Shown: positions 55,801-64,000 of the stretch, piece after piece
Position numbering within the stretch: position 1 is the stretch's first letter
Layout: the number at the start of each line of letters is the position of its first letter
NCBI RefSeq assembly: GCF_013408535.1
Contig: NZ_JACBZA010000001.1
Coordinates: 6,036,850-6,100,849, forward strand
DNA from: Actinopolymorpha cephalotaxi
Lineage (GTDB): Bacteria; Actinomycetota; Actinomycetes; Propionibacteriales; Actinopolymorphaceae
Length of the DNA stretch: 64,000 bases
Direction of reading: 5' to 3'
Made by a program: the position numbers and the translations under genes
Notes under the pieces: model-generated
The model's database searches: none
Seen by the model: only the letters and a program-made list of their open reading frames with translations
What the model was told of the DNA's origin: nothing

Positions 55801-56387
55801 GGGTGGACCTGCCGGCGGCGTCCGGGCCGCTGATCACGCAGTTGCACGCGAGCGCCCGGGCCGACCTGCTGATCGCTCTCGGCCACCTCGACGAGGCCGC
55901 CGCGATCACGCAGACGCTGCTGGACCGGGCGACCGAGGACGGGTGCATCCTGATGGTGCCCGAGGCCGCCGCCCGGCTGGTGGTGCTGCGGTCGCCGACC
56001 GACCTGCGGGCCGCGCACCAGTACTTCGACCTGCTCGACTGGGCGATCGGGTCCGAGGGCGACCTGGCGCGGGAGAGTTGCTGGCGGCTGCTCGCCAGGG
56101 CCGCGATCCGCTCGGCTGACGGACGGCCCGCCGCGGCCGCCGGCGCCAGCGCGCTCGCCGCGCACGTCGCGGAATCAGCCGGGTTGGTGATGCTCGCCGC
56201 GCGGGCCCAACTCGACCGGGCGCGCCACCTCGCCGCCGCGGGTTCCTGGGTGGACGCCCGGCTCGCGGCCGCGGCCGCCGGGCGCGCGTTCCGCTCGGCC
56301 GGGCTGGAACACCTGGCCCGGGCGGCGGACTCGGCCACGTCGTCCGCGCCGCGGACCAGTGCCGCCGGCGAACGTCCCGTCGGCTGA
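52833..56387 (+). CDS. SARP/AfsR-like transcriptional regulator with degenerate P-loop and TPR-like region
   Basis: A 1,184-residue regulator. Residues ~15-105 are an OmpR-type winged helix (IEVRLLGPLRVRRPDGS...), then a bacterial transcriptional activation domain (BTAD, ending ELGADPSPQTRAVHLHLL). An ATPase-like region with EPGVGRSALVAEV follows, where the Walker A lysine is replaced by Arg. Helical repeats fill the C-terminal half, with Ala/Gly/Pro-rich insertions. No LuxR-type helix-turn-helix ends the protein. Such regulators control secondary metabolism or envelope genes. ATG at 52833 is taken because homology starts there. Confidence 0.82.
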   Translation: MGTGLLDSGDVGLDRIEVRLLGPLRVRRPDGSIVASGAWRTGKTTDLLRLLALNAGEPVPAMTLTETLWPTVDESRARASLRTAASQIRKAMGVDCVGRRSGGLVLLDAWVDSVAFTGLAADAARAYREGRHADCLTVTREAEALYVDDFRAYDVDSVWASEHRERLAVTYLSLLSDAADAAVALGWMHDAVEFASRVLATDSWSERAYRALMYGYGGLGQTAQALRAFERCRAVLAEELGADPSPQTRAVHLHLLSADPVTHTECPFVGRTAESRWLGDIVRSTVGNGLPSIVHLGGEPGVGRSALVAEVCRALDVRLIRADGDGPNPGRAGRADRADLVDRVLMSLDQRPDGGEPPERLAATMSRSAPTVVLVRESEDTPPVYRNALCRAVLRATGPVVVVLVSGTGKDTCELLYVHRGGTEVDRVHRLDLPPLDATELTELAEGLLAGTPTEPLVAELLAVSGGLPGRAMATLNTWSRRGRIVSTPDGLALMPVRERGASTMPDLDDVAVRTDDGQGDIGSAPQSVLARAFDQLDAESLTVLQYAALLERPLTPELLVPLLRPDDQATDTTIAAGIAAGTTAGTSAYPSGGRAATDVGHATDAAVERGRMQARLDRLVDLGLLVRDYRGAVAFRDPLRRSAVRYWLRPTVRRRLHGRIAAHAPIPTGDRVHHWLAAGEPQLAYLAAVDAANEAVAEDLPDQARDFLLRARALGPADSDALDRADLDERIADAEAAIGRREEARETYASALRIARAHDLPVESRLVRKLRTLDDAPGRDAGMSGGSGLIAPGGPGGADRSVQHLPAPPPAGGNGEFGVEPGSPPTADAERVLRAAVEDADQAAAADAGAHARLLFARIVAFPRRRLHQGRHLAREALALATRPDLRAQALLIANLPDVVLGSPSIVERPLAEAAELAAGEGIHPSLLGRINLLRCLAAHDAGSPAFEPMWAEYLTAYPRPEDDPSFGWARVRIHTERGDLEAAQVADRVDLPAASGPLITQLHASARADLLIALGHLDEAAAITQTLLDRATEDGCILMVPEAAARLVVLRSPTDLRAAHQYFDLLDWAIGSEGDLARESCWRLLARAAIRSADGRPAAAAGASALAAHVAESAGLVMLAARAQLDRARHLAAAGSWVDARLAAAAAGRAFRSAGLEHLARAADSATSSAPRTSAAGERPVG

Positions 56388-56396
56388 ACCTTCGAC

Positions 56397-57614
56397 TCAG
56401 CTACTGCCGTGCCCAGCCGGTGTCGGTTCGGGAGCCCTAGGAGCGACCCGCACCAGGTTCGGCCGGATGATGCCCAGGTTGCGGTCCTGCCAGGCCATCC
56501 GCGCGTACCACAGCACGCCCAGCAGCGGCATCACCAGACTGACGAACAGCATGTAGAACGGGAGGACCAACAACGCCGGCCCGCGGTGCTTCCAGTGCAG
56601 GCACGCCACCAGCGCGGCGTACAGCACCAGCGCCACCGTGAGCGACGACACCAGTGCCACGCCACCGGCCACGTCGTCCACCGCGAGCCAGCGCAGGGGC
56701 GCCAGCGCGATGGTGACCACCCCGCCGTACACCCAGAACCACGGATGCCGGCCCACGAACCGCGCGTTCACCACGAACAGCCGGAACTCCCCACCGGCCC
56801 AGGCCAGCCGTTGCCGGAACCACCCCCGGGGTGTGCCGGGCACCGTCGTCGGCACCTCGAACGGAATGTGCGCCACCCGGTAGCCCAGTGCGCGCGCGAT
56901 CAGGCCCACCTCCACGTCGTTGCCCTGGAAGAACAGCGAGTGGCGGCTCATCACGTCGGCGAGGACCTCGGTTCGGGCCACGTGGCACGCGCCCGAGACC
57001 AGCCACGAGGCGAGGAACCGGAACTGCATCGCCAGCCGGTACTCGTAGTGCTGGAGTCTCGCGAGCAGGGTGTCGGAGTTGAGTGGAACGAGCCGTACCG
57101 ACGCGAGGTCGGCACCCTGGCGTACGAGTTCGCCGACCAGGAGGTCGAGCGGCCGCACCGTCGTGGTGTCGGCGTCGAGCGGAACGACGTACTTCGCCCG
57201 CACCATTTCCAGCGCGTCCCTGATCAGCCGGTCCCGCACGGTGCCGGAGGTGGCCCGGCGCCCGCCGGTCCGGGGAGCCGTGAACGACGCGACGAACACG
57301 CGGAACCCGTGCCGGCGGGCAAGCGCGTACAGGTCGGAGTAAAAGTCGTCGCTCTCGCCGGCGGGCGTGCACAGCACCACCCGGTCGCCGTGTGCCGAGA
57401 GATAGTCGGCGTTCTCCAGGTACCTGATGCTGCCCCAGATCGGGACCAGCACCTCGAAGTCGGAGTTCGCCCGGGTTCCCGCGAACGCGTAGACCCGTCC
57501 GCGGGCCCGCAGACTCGCCAGTGCGTCCACGGCCACGGCGACGGCCGGCACGCCGACCACCGCGAGGACGACCAGCGCGGCCGTCAGAGCTGACGTTGCT
57601 GCCATGGGTGTCAC
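56397..57614 (-). CDS. Membrane glycosyltransferase, GT2 family
   Basis: A ~405-residue processive-type GT2 enzyme. One N-terminal helix leads to the GT-A domain with VPLDADTTTV (DxD), GACHVARTEV, QGNDVEVGL and the RQRLAWAGG variant of QxxRW; about four helices follow. The layout is that of hyaluronan or cellulose synthase-like proteins. Start is GTG here or ATG at 57605. It follows the CapD-like gene by 12 bp on the same strand, so both likely act in one exopolysaccharide or wall-glycan pathway. Confidence 0.85.
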   Translation of the reverse strand: MTPMAATSALTAALVVLAVVGVPAVAVAVDALASLRARGRVYAFAGTRANSDFEVLVPIWGSIRYLENADYLSAHGDRVVLCTPAGESDDFYSDLYALARRHGFRVFVASFTAPRTGGRRATSGTVRDRLIRDALEMVRAKYVVPLDADTTTVRPLDLLVGELVRQGADLASVRLVPLNSDTLLARLQHYEYRLAMQFRFLASWLVSGACHVARTEVLADVMSRHSLFFQGNDVEVGLIARALGYRVAHIPFEVPTTVPGTPRGWFRQRLAWAGGEFRLFVVNARFVGRHPWFWVYGGVVTIALAPLRWLAVDDVAGGVALVSSLTVALVLYAALVACLHWKHRGPALLVLPFYMLFVSLVMPLLGVLWYARMAWQDRNLGIIRPNLVRVAPRAPEPTPAGHGSS

Positions 57615-57626
57615 GGCTACCGGCCC

Positions 57627-58694
57627 TCAGCTCGCCAGGACGGCGAGGTCGGCGCCCGCCAGCAGTTCGGCCATCGCCCGGCGTACCTCGTCCGGGCGCG
57701 CGGTGGCGGCCCGGGAGCACAGCGTCCTGATCGCCGCCCAGGACGCGGCACCGTTCTCGGCCACGTCGACCTCCCGGATCCGCGGATGCGCCGTGGGCCG
57801 CTGCGCCTCGGAGGGGTCGAACAGCTCCTCGTGCAACTTCTCGCCCGGACGCAGACCAGTGACCACGATCTGCGGTTCGGGGCCGCCGGACAGGGCGGCG
57901 AACCGCTGGATGAGGTCGAGGATGCGCACCGGCTCACCCATGTCCAGCACGTACGTCTCACCCGCCTGGGCCAGCACGGACGCCTCGATCACCAGCGCGG
58001 CCGCCTCCGGGATGGTCATGAAGTACCGCGAAGCCGCCGGATGGGTGAGGGTGACCGGCCGACCGGCGGCGAGCTGCCAGCGCAGGGTCTCCACGAAGGA
58101 GCCGCGGCTGCCGAGCACGTTCCCGAAGCGCACCGAGGCGACCGTGGTGGCCGAGCCGGCCCGGCCCGCCACCGCCATCTCCGCCAGCCGCTTGGACATC
58201 CCGAGCACCGACGTGGGCCGGGCCGCCTTGTCGGTGGAGATGTTGATGAACCGCTCCACCCCGTGGGTGATCGACGCCTGCAGGACGACCGCGGTGCCGA
58301 GGACGTTCGTCCGGACGGCCGCCTCGGGGGAGTTCTCCAGAAGTGGCAGGTGCTTGTGTGCGGCCGCGTGGTAGACGATGCTCGGCCGGGCCCAGGCGAA
58401 CACCCGGTTCAGCTTCGCCTCGTCGGAGACGTCCGCCAGCACGAAGTGCGAGTCGTCCAGCAGCGCGTTGCCGGACAGTTCCCGTTGCAGGGAGTACAAC
58501 GCGTACTCATCGTTGTCGACGAAGAACATCTCGCCTACTCCCAGTCGCGACAGCTGCCGGACGATCTCGCCGCCGATCGATCCGCCGGCGCCGGTGACGA
58601 GGACGCGGCGCCCGGCAACGAGCCGCCTGGCTTCCTCGCCGTAGACCGGTTCAGCCGGTCGACCAAGGATGTGGGTGGGCGAAACTCCCAACAT
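57627..58694 (-). CDS. CapD/FlaA1-type UDP-sugar 4,6-dehydratase or epimerase
   Basis: A 355-residue extended SDR enzyme. NAD site VTGAGGSIGGEIVRQL is followed by AAAHKHLPLLE, the catalytic region NISTDKAARPTSVLGMSKRLAE with Met in place of the SDR tyrosine (normal for this family), and GLRPGEKLHEEL. The N-terminal membrane domain of the large CapD/PglF form is absent, so this is the short soluble type. It would make a UDP-deoxy-keto-sugar or epimer for surface glycans. ATG at 58694 has AGGAGG about 11 bases upstream. Confidence 0.88.
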   Translation of the reverse strand: MLGVSPTHILGRPAEPVYGEEARRLVAGRRVLVTGAGGSIGGEIVRQLSRLGVGEMFFVDNDEYALYSLQRELSGNALLDDSHFVLADVSDEAKLNRVFAWARPSIVYHAAAHKHLPLLENSPEAAVRTNVLGTAVVLQASITHGVERFINISTDKAARPTSVLGMSKRLAEMAVAGRAGSATTVASVRFGNVLGSRGSFVETLRWQLAAGRPVTLTHPAASRYFMTIPEAAALVIEASVLAQAGETYVLDMGEPVRILDLIQRFAALSGGPEPQIVVTGLRPGEKLHEELFDPSEAQRPTAHPRIREVDVAENGAASWAAIRTLCSRAATARPDEVRRAMAELLAGADLAVLAS

Positions 58695-58878
58695 GGGGAC
58701 GTACTCCTCCTGACGTCGGCCGGCCGATCGGCCGGAAACGAGGGGAAGCCTCGCGCCCGGCCGTGACGGTGACGTCAAGTCATCGAGTTGACGGAGTCGC
58801 CCTGACGCTCCGTACCTTGTTCACGCTCCGTTGACGCTGAGCCCGCATGCTCATCCACAGCAACTGGGGGGGCGGCGC
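58695..58878. other. Left part of a 624-bp divergent intergenic region
   Basis: Upstream region of the CapD-like gene. It contains CGTCAA-N9-TTGACG (58773-58793), a dyad that may be an operator. Otherwise no gene or promoter could be assigned. Confidence 0.35.
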
Positions 58879-59117
58879 GGCCGAGCTGGGGGCTCGGCCA
58901 CGCCAGCGTGGGGGGACGGTGCGGCCGAGCTGGGGGGCTCGGCCACGCCAGCGTCGGGGGGACGGCGCGGCCGGGATCGGGAGGCCCGACCGCGCCACTC
59001 TTTGGGGGGACGTGGCGACGCGGCCGGATTCCGCACGGACTCCGGCCGCGTCGCCGCGGACAAGCGGTGACGGGGGACGTACCGGCGAGACGCTGGAGGG
59101 GAGCGTCTCGCCGGTAC
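58879..59117. repeat. Array of five hairpins with GGGGGACG linkers
   Basis: Successive stems: GGCCGAGC/GCTCGGCC (58879-58899); the same (58923-58944); a 12-bp stem with one mismatch (58966-58997); GACGCGGCCGGA/TCCGGCCGCGTC, perfect (59017-59052); and a perfect 16-bp stem opening GTACCGGCGAG (59079-59117). Stem sequences differ from unit to unit while pairing is kept. Runs of five or six G followed by ACG stand between units. Starts are 44, 43, 51 and 62 bp apart, so the units are not codon-phased. It precedes the tricorn gene by about 200 bp. Role unknown: structured RNA, DNA cruciform element or stacked terminators. Confidence 0.7.
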
Positions 59118-59318
59118 GCCGTTAGCCCAACTCCCGCGGATCTCCTGCGGATCTCCCGCGGATCGTGGCCGGTTCTCGCGGCCCCCGCATCCATCCCGGC
59201 CCGCTCGCGGACAGGCCGATCACAGGTGTCGGAACGACGGCATAGGCTCGGAAATCCCACGCCGCGTCGACGGCGCGGGCCCGAGGACCACGGTCGTTCG
59301 ACAGGGGGTCATCCAGGT
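59118..59318. other. Leader region of the tricorn protease gene
   Basis: About 200 bp between the hairpin array and the tricorn start; TCTCCTGCGGATC/TCTCCCGCGGATC is a short direct repeat near 59143-59166. AGGTAT-like sequence stands before the ATG. No gene was found. Confidence 0.35.
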
Positions 59319-62300
59319 ATGGGCGAGACCGGCAACGCCGATTACGCAGCCAACGCAGACGACTCAGCCAACACCGGCAACAGCGGCAACACGGGCTACC
59401 TCCGGTTTCCGACGATCAGCGGTGACACGGTGGTGTTCTGCGCCGACGACGACCTGTGGAGCGTGCCGGCGACCGGCGGCCGGGCCTTCCGGCTGACTGC
59501 CGGCGTTGCCGAGGCCGGTCGCCCCCGGATGTCACCCGACGGCTCCCGGATCGCGTTCGTCGGCCAGGAGGAAGGTCCCGGCGAGGTCTACGTCATGCCC
59601 GCGGCAGGCGGTGAGTCCCGGCGGCTCACCTTCGAGGCGGCGCGGGTCGGCGTCGCCGGCTGGCTGGATGCTGACACGATCGTCTACGCCAGCACCACCG
59701 GCCGGCCGGTGGACGAATACCGGCTGCGCGGCGTGTCCGCGGACGGTGGCCCGTCCGCGGAGCTTCCCTACGGCCAGGCCCAGTCGATCGCGTTCGGCCC
59801 GGCGGGCGGGGTGGTGCTCGGCCGCAACACCGCCGACCCGGCCCGATGGAAGCGCTACCGCGGCGGCACCGCCGGGCGGTTGTGGACCGACCCCGAGGGC
59901 AGTGGGGAGTTCCGCCCGCTGGTCGCCCTGCCCGGCAACCTCGCCAGCCCGTGCTGGGTCGGCGACCGCGTCTGGTTCCTGTCCGACCACGAGGGCATCG
60001 GCAACGTCTACTCCTGTACGCCGGACGGCGACGACCTGCGCCGCCACTCCGACCACGGCGACTACTACGCCCGCAACCTCTCCTCCGACGGCGCCCGGCT
60101 GGTCTACCACCACGCGGGCGACCTCTACCTCCTCGATCCCGCGCAGGATGAGCCGCGGCAGGTCCCGGTGGAGTTCGGGAGTTCCCGTACGCAACGCAAC
60201 CGGCAGTTCGTCCCGGCGGGTGACCACCTCGACTCGGTCGGCCTCGGGCCCGACGGCAGTGACCTGGCCATCACCACCCGGGGCAAGGCGTTCTCGTTCG
60301 CCCACTGGGAGGGCGCGGTCCGCCAGCACGGCGAGCCGGACGGCGTTCGGCACCGGCTGCTGACCTGGCTGAACGACCACGCCAGGCTGGTCGCACTGGC
60401 CAGCGACGACCGCCCGGAGGAACGACTGGTCGTCCTCACCGCCGACGGCAGCGCGCTGCCACGGTGGCTGGACGACCTCGACCTCGGCCGGGTCGTGGAG
60501 CTGGCCGTGTCACCGCACGCGGACCAGGTGGCGGTGACCAACCACCGCAACGAGCTGCTGCTGGTCGACCTCGCCGCCGAGCCCCCGTCGGTACGCCCGA
60601 TGGACCAGACGCCGCACGGCTCGATCACCGGGATCACCTGGGCGCCGGACGGCCGATGGCTGGCGTACTCCCGGCCCAGCAGCGCCAAGGTCCGCGCGAT
60701 CACCCTGTGCCTCGTGGAGAGCGGGGAAACCTGGCCGGCGTCGCGTCCGGTGCTCGCCGACCACTCGCCGAGCTTCGACCCCGACGGCAGGTACCTCTAC
60801 TTCCTCGGCCAGCGCGACTTCGTGCCGGTGTTCGACGCGCTGCAGTTCGAGGCGGGCTTCCCGCTCGGCACCCGTCCGTACGCCCTCGCGCTGCGCACCT
60901 CGGTCGGTTCGCCGTTCGTGCCGCAGCCCCGGCCGGTGGTCAGCGAGGCCGCCGCCACCCAGAAGAAGGCGGAGGAGGAACGCAAGGCGGAGGAGGACGT
61001 CTCCCACGACCACGTGCCTCCGGTCGAGATCGACGTGGACGGGCTGCCGGACCGGATCGTCGCGTTCCCCGTGCCGGAAGGGCGCTACGAACGGATCGCC
61101 GGGATCCGCGGCAAGGTGCTGTACTCCAGTTGGCCGCTGCAGAGCCCGCCCGAGGGACCCGGTCACCGCGAGGGCGGCGTTCTGGACGTCTACGACTTCG
61201 AGACGCAGAAGTCCGACCGGCTGATCGACGGACTGTCCGACTTCACCCTCGACCGCGGCGCGCACACGCTGCTCTACCACTCGGGCGACCGGCTGCGGGT
61301 GCTGCGCGCGGGAGAGAAGCCGCAGGACGACGGCGACGACCCGAGGCGGGCGACCGGCTGGGTCGACCTCGGCCGGGTGAAGGTGTCGGTGCGGCCCGGC
61401 GCGGAGTGGCGGCAGATGTTCCGGGAGACCTGGCGGCTGCAGCGCGACCACTTCTGGGTGGCCGACATGTCCGGGGTCGACTGGGACCGCATCTACGACC
61501 GCTACCTCCCGCTGGTCGACCGGGTGAGCACGCGGTCGGAGCTGTCGGACCTGATCTGGGAGCTGCAGGGCGAGCTCGGCACCTCCCACGCGTACGAGAT
61601 GGGCGGCGCCTACCGGCCCGGCCCGCACTACGCGCAGGGCTTCCTCGGCGTCGACTGGGAGCTCGACCCCGACACCGGCCACTACCGGATCGGGCACCTG
61701 CTCGGCGGCGACCGGTGGAAGGACGACCTCACCTCCCCGCTCAACCGGCCCGGCGTCGACGTCGCCGCCGGCGACACCGTGCTCGCCGTCAACGGCCAGC
61801 CGATCGGCACCGCCGCCGACGGCACCCACCTGCCGCCGGGCGCTCCGCTGGTCAACCAGGCCGGCGAGGAGGTCCAGCTGACGGTCGTCCGCGGTGACGA
61901 CGCGCCGCGCACCGTCACCGTGCGGGCCACCGGCTCCGAGCGAGCCGCCCGCTACCGCGACTGGGTGGAGGCCAACCGCGCCTACGTCGCCGAGCACACC
62001 GACGGCCGGGTCGGCTATCTGCACGTCCCCGACATGGGCAGCCGCGGGTTCGCGGAGTTCCACCGCGGGTTCCTGGGCGAGTACGACCGGGACGCGCTGC
62101 TGGTCGACGTGCGGTTCAACGGCGGCGGCTTCGTCTCCGGGCTGTTGCTGGAGAAGCTCGCCCGGCGCCGGCTGGGCTACGACTTCTCCCGCTGGCTGGA
62201 GCCGGAGCCCTATCCGTACGAGTCGCCGCGCGGGCCGCTGGTCACCCTCACCAACGAGTGGGCGGGGTCCGACGGCGACATCTTCTGCCACGCGTTCAAG

Positions 62301-62636
62301 ATGCTCGGTCTGGGGCCGCTCGTCGGCAAGCGCACCTGGGGCGGTGTCATCGGCATCTCGCCCCGGCACTCACTCGCCGACGGTACGGTCACCACCCAGC
62401 CCGAGCACTCCTTCGCGTTCGACGACGTGGGCTGGCGGGTGGAGAACTACGGCACGGACCCCGACATCGAGGTCGACATCACGCCGCAGGACTACAGCGC
62501 CGGGCGGGACCCGCAGCTGGACCGGGCGATCGAGGCGGCGCTCGCCGAGCTGGAGGCCAAGCCGCCGCACACGCCGCGTCCCGCCGAACGCCCCCGCCTG
62601 GCCGCACCCACCCTCGCCCCTCGCGAACGCCGGTGA
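59319..62636 (+). CDS. Tricorn-like protease (S41 family)
   Basis: A 1,105-residue tricorn homologue. After a short Ala/Asn-rich lead come WD/PD40-type beta-propeller repeats (residues ~25-640), a Lys/Glu-rich linker, a C1 helical region, a PDZ domain (about 790-870) and the C2 catalytic core. Catalytic residues can be placed in GTSHAYEM (His) and [11 protein letters not shown] (nucleophile Ser-Asp), followed by [16 protein letters not shown]. Tricorn cuts peptides released by the proteasome, which actinobacteria also have. No signal peptide, so cytoplasmic. Its TGA overlaps a GTG that begins the Uma2 remnant. Confidence 0.93.
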   Translation: MGETGNADYAANADDSANTGNSGNTGYLRFPTISGDTVVFCADDDLWSVPATGGRAFRLTAGVAEAGRPRMSPDGSRIAFVGQEEGPGEVYVMPAAGGESRRLTFEAARVGVAGWLDADTIVYASTTGRPVDEYRLRGVSADGGPSAELPYGQAQSIAFGPAGGVVLGRNTADPARWKRYRGGTAGRLWTDPEGSGEFRPLVALPGNLASPCWVGDRVWFLSDHEGIGNVYSCTPDGDDLRRHSDHGDYYARNLSSDGARLVYHHAGDLYLLDPAQDEPRQVPVEFGSSRTQRNRQFVPAGDHLDSVGLGPDGSDLAITTRGKAFSFAHWEGAVRQHGEPDGVRHRLLTWLNDHARLVALASDDRPEERLVVLTADGSALPRWLDDLDLGRVVELAVSPHADQVAVTNHRNELLLVDLAAEPPSVRPMDQTPHGSITGITWAPDGRWLAYSRPSSAKVRAITLCLVESGETWPASRPVLADHSPSFDPDGRYLYFLGQRDFVPVFDALQFEAGFPLGTRPYALALRTSVGSPFVPQPRPVVSEAAATQKKAEEERKAEEDVSHDHVPPVEIDVDGLPDRIVAFPVPEGRYERIAGIRGKVLYSSWPLQSPPEGPGHREGGVLDVYDFETQKSDRLIDGLSDFTLDRGAHTLLYHSGDRLRVLRAGEKPQDDGDDPRRATGWVDLGRVKVSVRPGAEWRQMFRETWRLQRDHFWVADMSGVDWDRIYDRYLPLVDRVSTRSELSDLIWELQGELGTSHAYEMGGAYRPGPHYAQGFLGVDWELDPDTGHYRIGHLLGGDRWKDDLTSPLNRPGVDVAAGDTVLAVNGQPIGTAADGTHLPPGAPLVNQAGEEVQLTVVRGDDAPRTVTVRATGSERAARYRDWVEANRAYVAEHTDGRVGYLHVPDMGSRGFAEFHRGFLGEYDRDALLVDVRFNGGGFVSGLLLEKLARRRLGYDFSRWLEPEPYPYESPRGPLVTLTNEWAGSDGDIFCHAFKMLGLGPLVGKRTWGGVIGISPRHSLADGTVTTQPEHSFAFDDVGWRVENYGTDPDIEVDITPQDYSAGRDPQLDRAIEAALAELEAKPPHTPRPAERPRLAAPTLAPRERR

Positions 62637-63008
62637 CCACCGCCCATCTGCCGTACAAGCCGCGCTGGGGCGCCGCCGACCTGGCGGCGGCCGGATCTGG
62701 CGGTGGTCCGCGAGGAGAGCATCGACGTCAACCCGACGCCGCCGAGTGAGATCGCGATCATCGTCGAGGTCGTCTCGCCCGGATCCGAGCTGCCGGACCG
62801 CAAGGACAAGCCCGGGGAGTACGCCCAGGCGGGGATCCCGGTGTTCTGGCGGATCGAGACCCGAGGCGCGCTCGCGCTGGTCGCGCACGAACTCGTTGGT
62901 GCGGACTACCTCGAGCACGCCCCGGTGACCGACACGTTCGGCACCCGGCAGCCGTGGCCGCTGCAGATCGACGTACCTGATCTGGCGCGGGTCGGGCCCA
63001 GGCGCTGA
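62633..63008 (+). pseudogene. Uma2-family endonuclease-like gene with internal deletion
   Basis: The GTG at 62633 overlaps the tricorn stop and opens [21 protein letters not shown], like a Uma2 (DUF820) N-terminus. In another frame the sequence continues RRPDLAVVREES...IIVEVVSPGS...DKPGEYAQAGIPVFWRIE to the stop at 63008, the Uma2 C-terminal half with its PD-(D/E)XK core. About 70-80 residues expected between them are missing and the frames do not match, so the gene is broken near 62690. An alternative is a 101-residue protein from the GTG at 62703, which would lack half the fold. Confidence 0.65.
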
Positions 63009-63059
63009 GCTCCGACCGCCTGCTGCGGGGCGACCGGCCGCTCCGCAGCGCGCCGTGGC

Positions 63060-63467
63060 TCAGGGGTTCTCCTGCGCGTCGAAAGCGGCGCGGGCACGTT
63101 CGATGGCGGGCAGGTTGTCCGATGCCCAGGCCAGGAGTACGTCCACAGGGTGCCGAAGGGTCTTGCCCAGTGGCGTGATGCGGTACTGGATAGCGGTGGG
63201 ACGCGTGGAGATGACGTCGCGTTCGATGACGCCGTTGCGCTCGAGGCGCCGAAGGGTGGCGGTCAGAGACTTCTGCGTGACCGCGGGAATCGAGCGCCGC
63301 AGCTCGTTGAAGCGACAGGGCCGCCCGCACAGCTCGTTGAGAACGCTCAGCGACCACTTGTCGAGCACCTGGTCGAGAAGCTCGCGGTGCGGCGCGTCGA
63401 CGGTCAGCTCGCCATCGGTGTCCATGTCGTCGGTGTCGTCGGTGTCGTCGGTGCCGTCGGTATCCAT
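63060..63467 (-). CDS. HxlR-family transcriptional regulator
   Basis: A 135-residue winged-helix protein: LLDQVLDKWSLSVLNELCGRPCRFNELRRSI...VTQKSLTATLRRLERNGVI, the HxlR signature. Cys in NELCGRPC could be a redox switch, as in HypR/YodB relatives. The first ~18 residues are an Asp-Thr-Asp repeat from GTGTCG-type units and may be excluded by the alternative ATG at 63425. Divergent from the RidA-like gene, its probable target. Confidence 0.9.
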   Translation of the reverse strand: MDTDGTDDTDDTDDMDTDGELTVDAPHRELLDQVLDKWSLSVLNELCGRPCRFNELRRSIPAVTQKSLTATLRRLERNGVIERDVISTRPTAIQYRITPLGKTLRHPVDVLLAWASDNLPAIERARAAFDAQENP

Positions 63468-63473
63468 GGGGAA

Positions 63474-63509
63474 ACCTGGTCTCGTTGAAGTGTCCTGGAG
63501 GTACCAGGT
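63474..63509. promoter_or_regulatory. Inverted repeat between HxlR and RidA-like genes
   Basis: ACCTGGT (63474-63480) and ACCAGGT (63503-63509) form 7-bp arms across 22 bases, and GGTATC/GGTATACC elements follow at once. A likely operator for the HxlR regulator in the 83-bp divergent gap. Confidence 0.4.
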
Positions 63510-63550
63510 ATCAAGGGTATACCGCAGGATCCACGAGAACAGGAGCAGTC

Positions 63551-63961
63551 ATGACCGTCCGCCACTTCACCCCGCCAGGCATGATGCAGCCGACCCCGTA
63601 CCACCACGTGGCCGTGGGTACCGGAACGACCCAGGTGCACGTCAGCGGCCAGATCGCCCGCCAGGCCGACGGAACGCCGGTGGCGCCGGGAGGCCTTGCC
63701 GGCCAGGTCGCCCAGGCGCTGCGCAACACAGCTGCCGGCCTGGCCGGGGCAGGTGCGTCGTTCGCGGACGTTCTGCGCCTCACCTTCTACGTCACCCACT
63801 GGAGCCCGGAGCAGATCGACGACTTCATGGCAGGCGTGCAGTCCGTCGCCGAGGAGATCCGGCTGCCGATGCCGATGCCGCCGGCCTCACTCATCGGCGT
63901 CGACTACCTCTTCGAGCCGGACGTGCTCGTCGAGGTCGAGGCGACCGCGCTACTCGACTGA
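63551..63961 (+). CDS. RidA/YjgF-family protein
   Basis: A 136-residue Rid-fold protein: VHVSGQIARQADGTPVAPGGLAGQVAQALRN... and LRLTFYVTHWSP. RidA deaminates reactive enamine/imine intermediates using a conserved Arg in a Pro-x-Arg context near the C-terminus. Here that segment reads MPPASLIGVDYL without the Arg, so deaminase activity of the RidA type is doubtful and it belongs to another Rid subgroup. AGGAG precedes the ATG. The remaining 39 bases of the window hold no recognisable feature. Confidence 0.88.
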   Translation: MTVRHFTPPGMMQPTPYHHVAVGTGTTQVHVSGQIARQADGTPVAPGGLAGQVAQALRNTAAGLAGAGASFADVLRLTFYVTHWSPEQIDDFMAGVQSVAEEIRLPMPMPPASLIGVDYLFEPDVLVEVEATALLD

Positions 63962-64000
63962 TTCGCGGTCGGGCGGCGGGGCCGGGTCGGGGGCCGCGGA

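Noticed and set aside
53073-56165. 1,030-codon open frame opposite the SARP-like gene
   Set aside because: No recognisable domain; composition typical of antisense frames in high-GC coding DNA.
58775-59260. Possible 161-residue minus-strand protein over the hairpin array
   Set aside because: Its apparent peptide repeats come from the hairpin units, whose spacings are not multiples of three; no ribosome site or homology.

Overview
The window is high-GC actinomycete chromosome from one flank of the replication origin. It opens inside rsmG and runs through parA-parB, cwlM, trxA-trxB, a SigM-type sigma/anti-sigma pair, murJ, pcnA, ino1, a class A penicillin-binding protein, rpsF-ssb-rpsR-rplI and dnaB. 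This order is that of the origin region of Streptomyces and, split across oriC, of Mycobacterium. oriC itself should lie to the left of base 1. The genus cannot be fixed from the sequence. No insertion sequence, phage, CRISPR array, rRNA or convincing tRNA was seen.

Layout. 1-6.2 kb: end of rsmG, then parA and parB, each overlapping its predecessor by 4 bp. parA is extraordinary: about 1,335 disordered residues precede a normal ParA ATPase, and the DNA of that extension carries four parS centromere sites. 6.6-11.4 kb: D-Ala-D-Ala ligase family protein, aminotransferase, small membrane protein, acetyltransferase, cwlM. 11.9-21 kb (minus strand): DUF6049 membrane protein, MurJ flippase, a stand-alone pseudokinase, SigM, its anti-sigma factor, then trxB-trxA behind a SigR-type promoter match. 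21-25.7 kb: pcnA, an MFS transporter, and ino1 with a PadR regulator whose likely operator is a perfect 9+9 palindrome. 25.9-32.3 kb: zinc-ribbon DUF5318 protein, class A PBP and two membrane glycosyltransferases. 32.4-36.9 kb (minus): nfo, a FemX-type ligase, an alanine-racemase-like protein and tyrS. 37-43 kb: serine hydrolase, ribosomal/ssb operon, MATE exporter, dnaB.

From 43 kb the content is more accessory: PAP2 protein, UbiB-type kinase, VOC protein, YccF, acyltransferase, then an amino-sugar cassette (NagB-like deaminase, GH4 glycosidase, BadF-type kinase, GntR/UTRA regulator). A giant SARP-like regulator, a GT2 glycosyltransferase, a CapD-type sugar-nucleotide enzyme, a tricorn protease, a broken Uma2 gene and a divergent HxlR/RidA pair close the window.

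Functionally the left two thirds couple chromosome segregation, replication and cell-wall assembly with redox control. The most unusual elements are the parS-bearing giant ParA, the murJ/pseudokinase split, and a run of five hairpins with differing stems in the long intergenic region before the tricorn gene.
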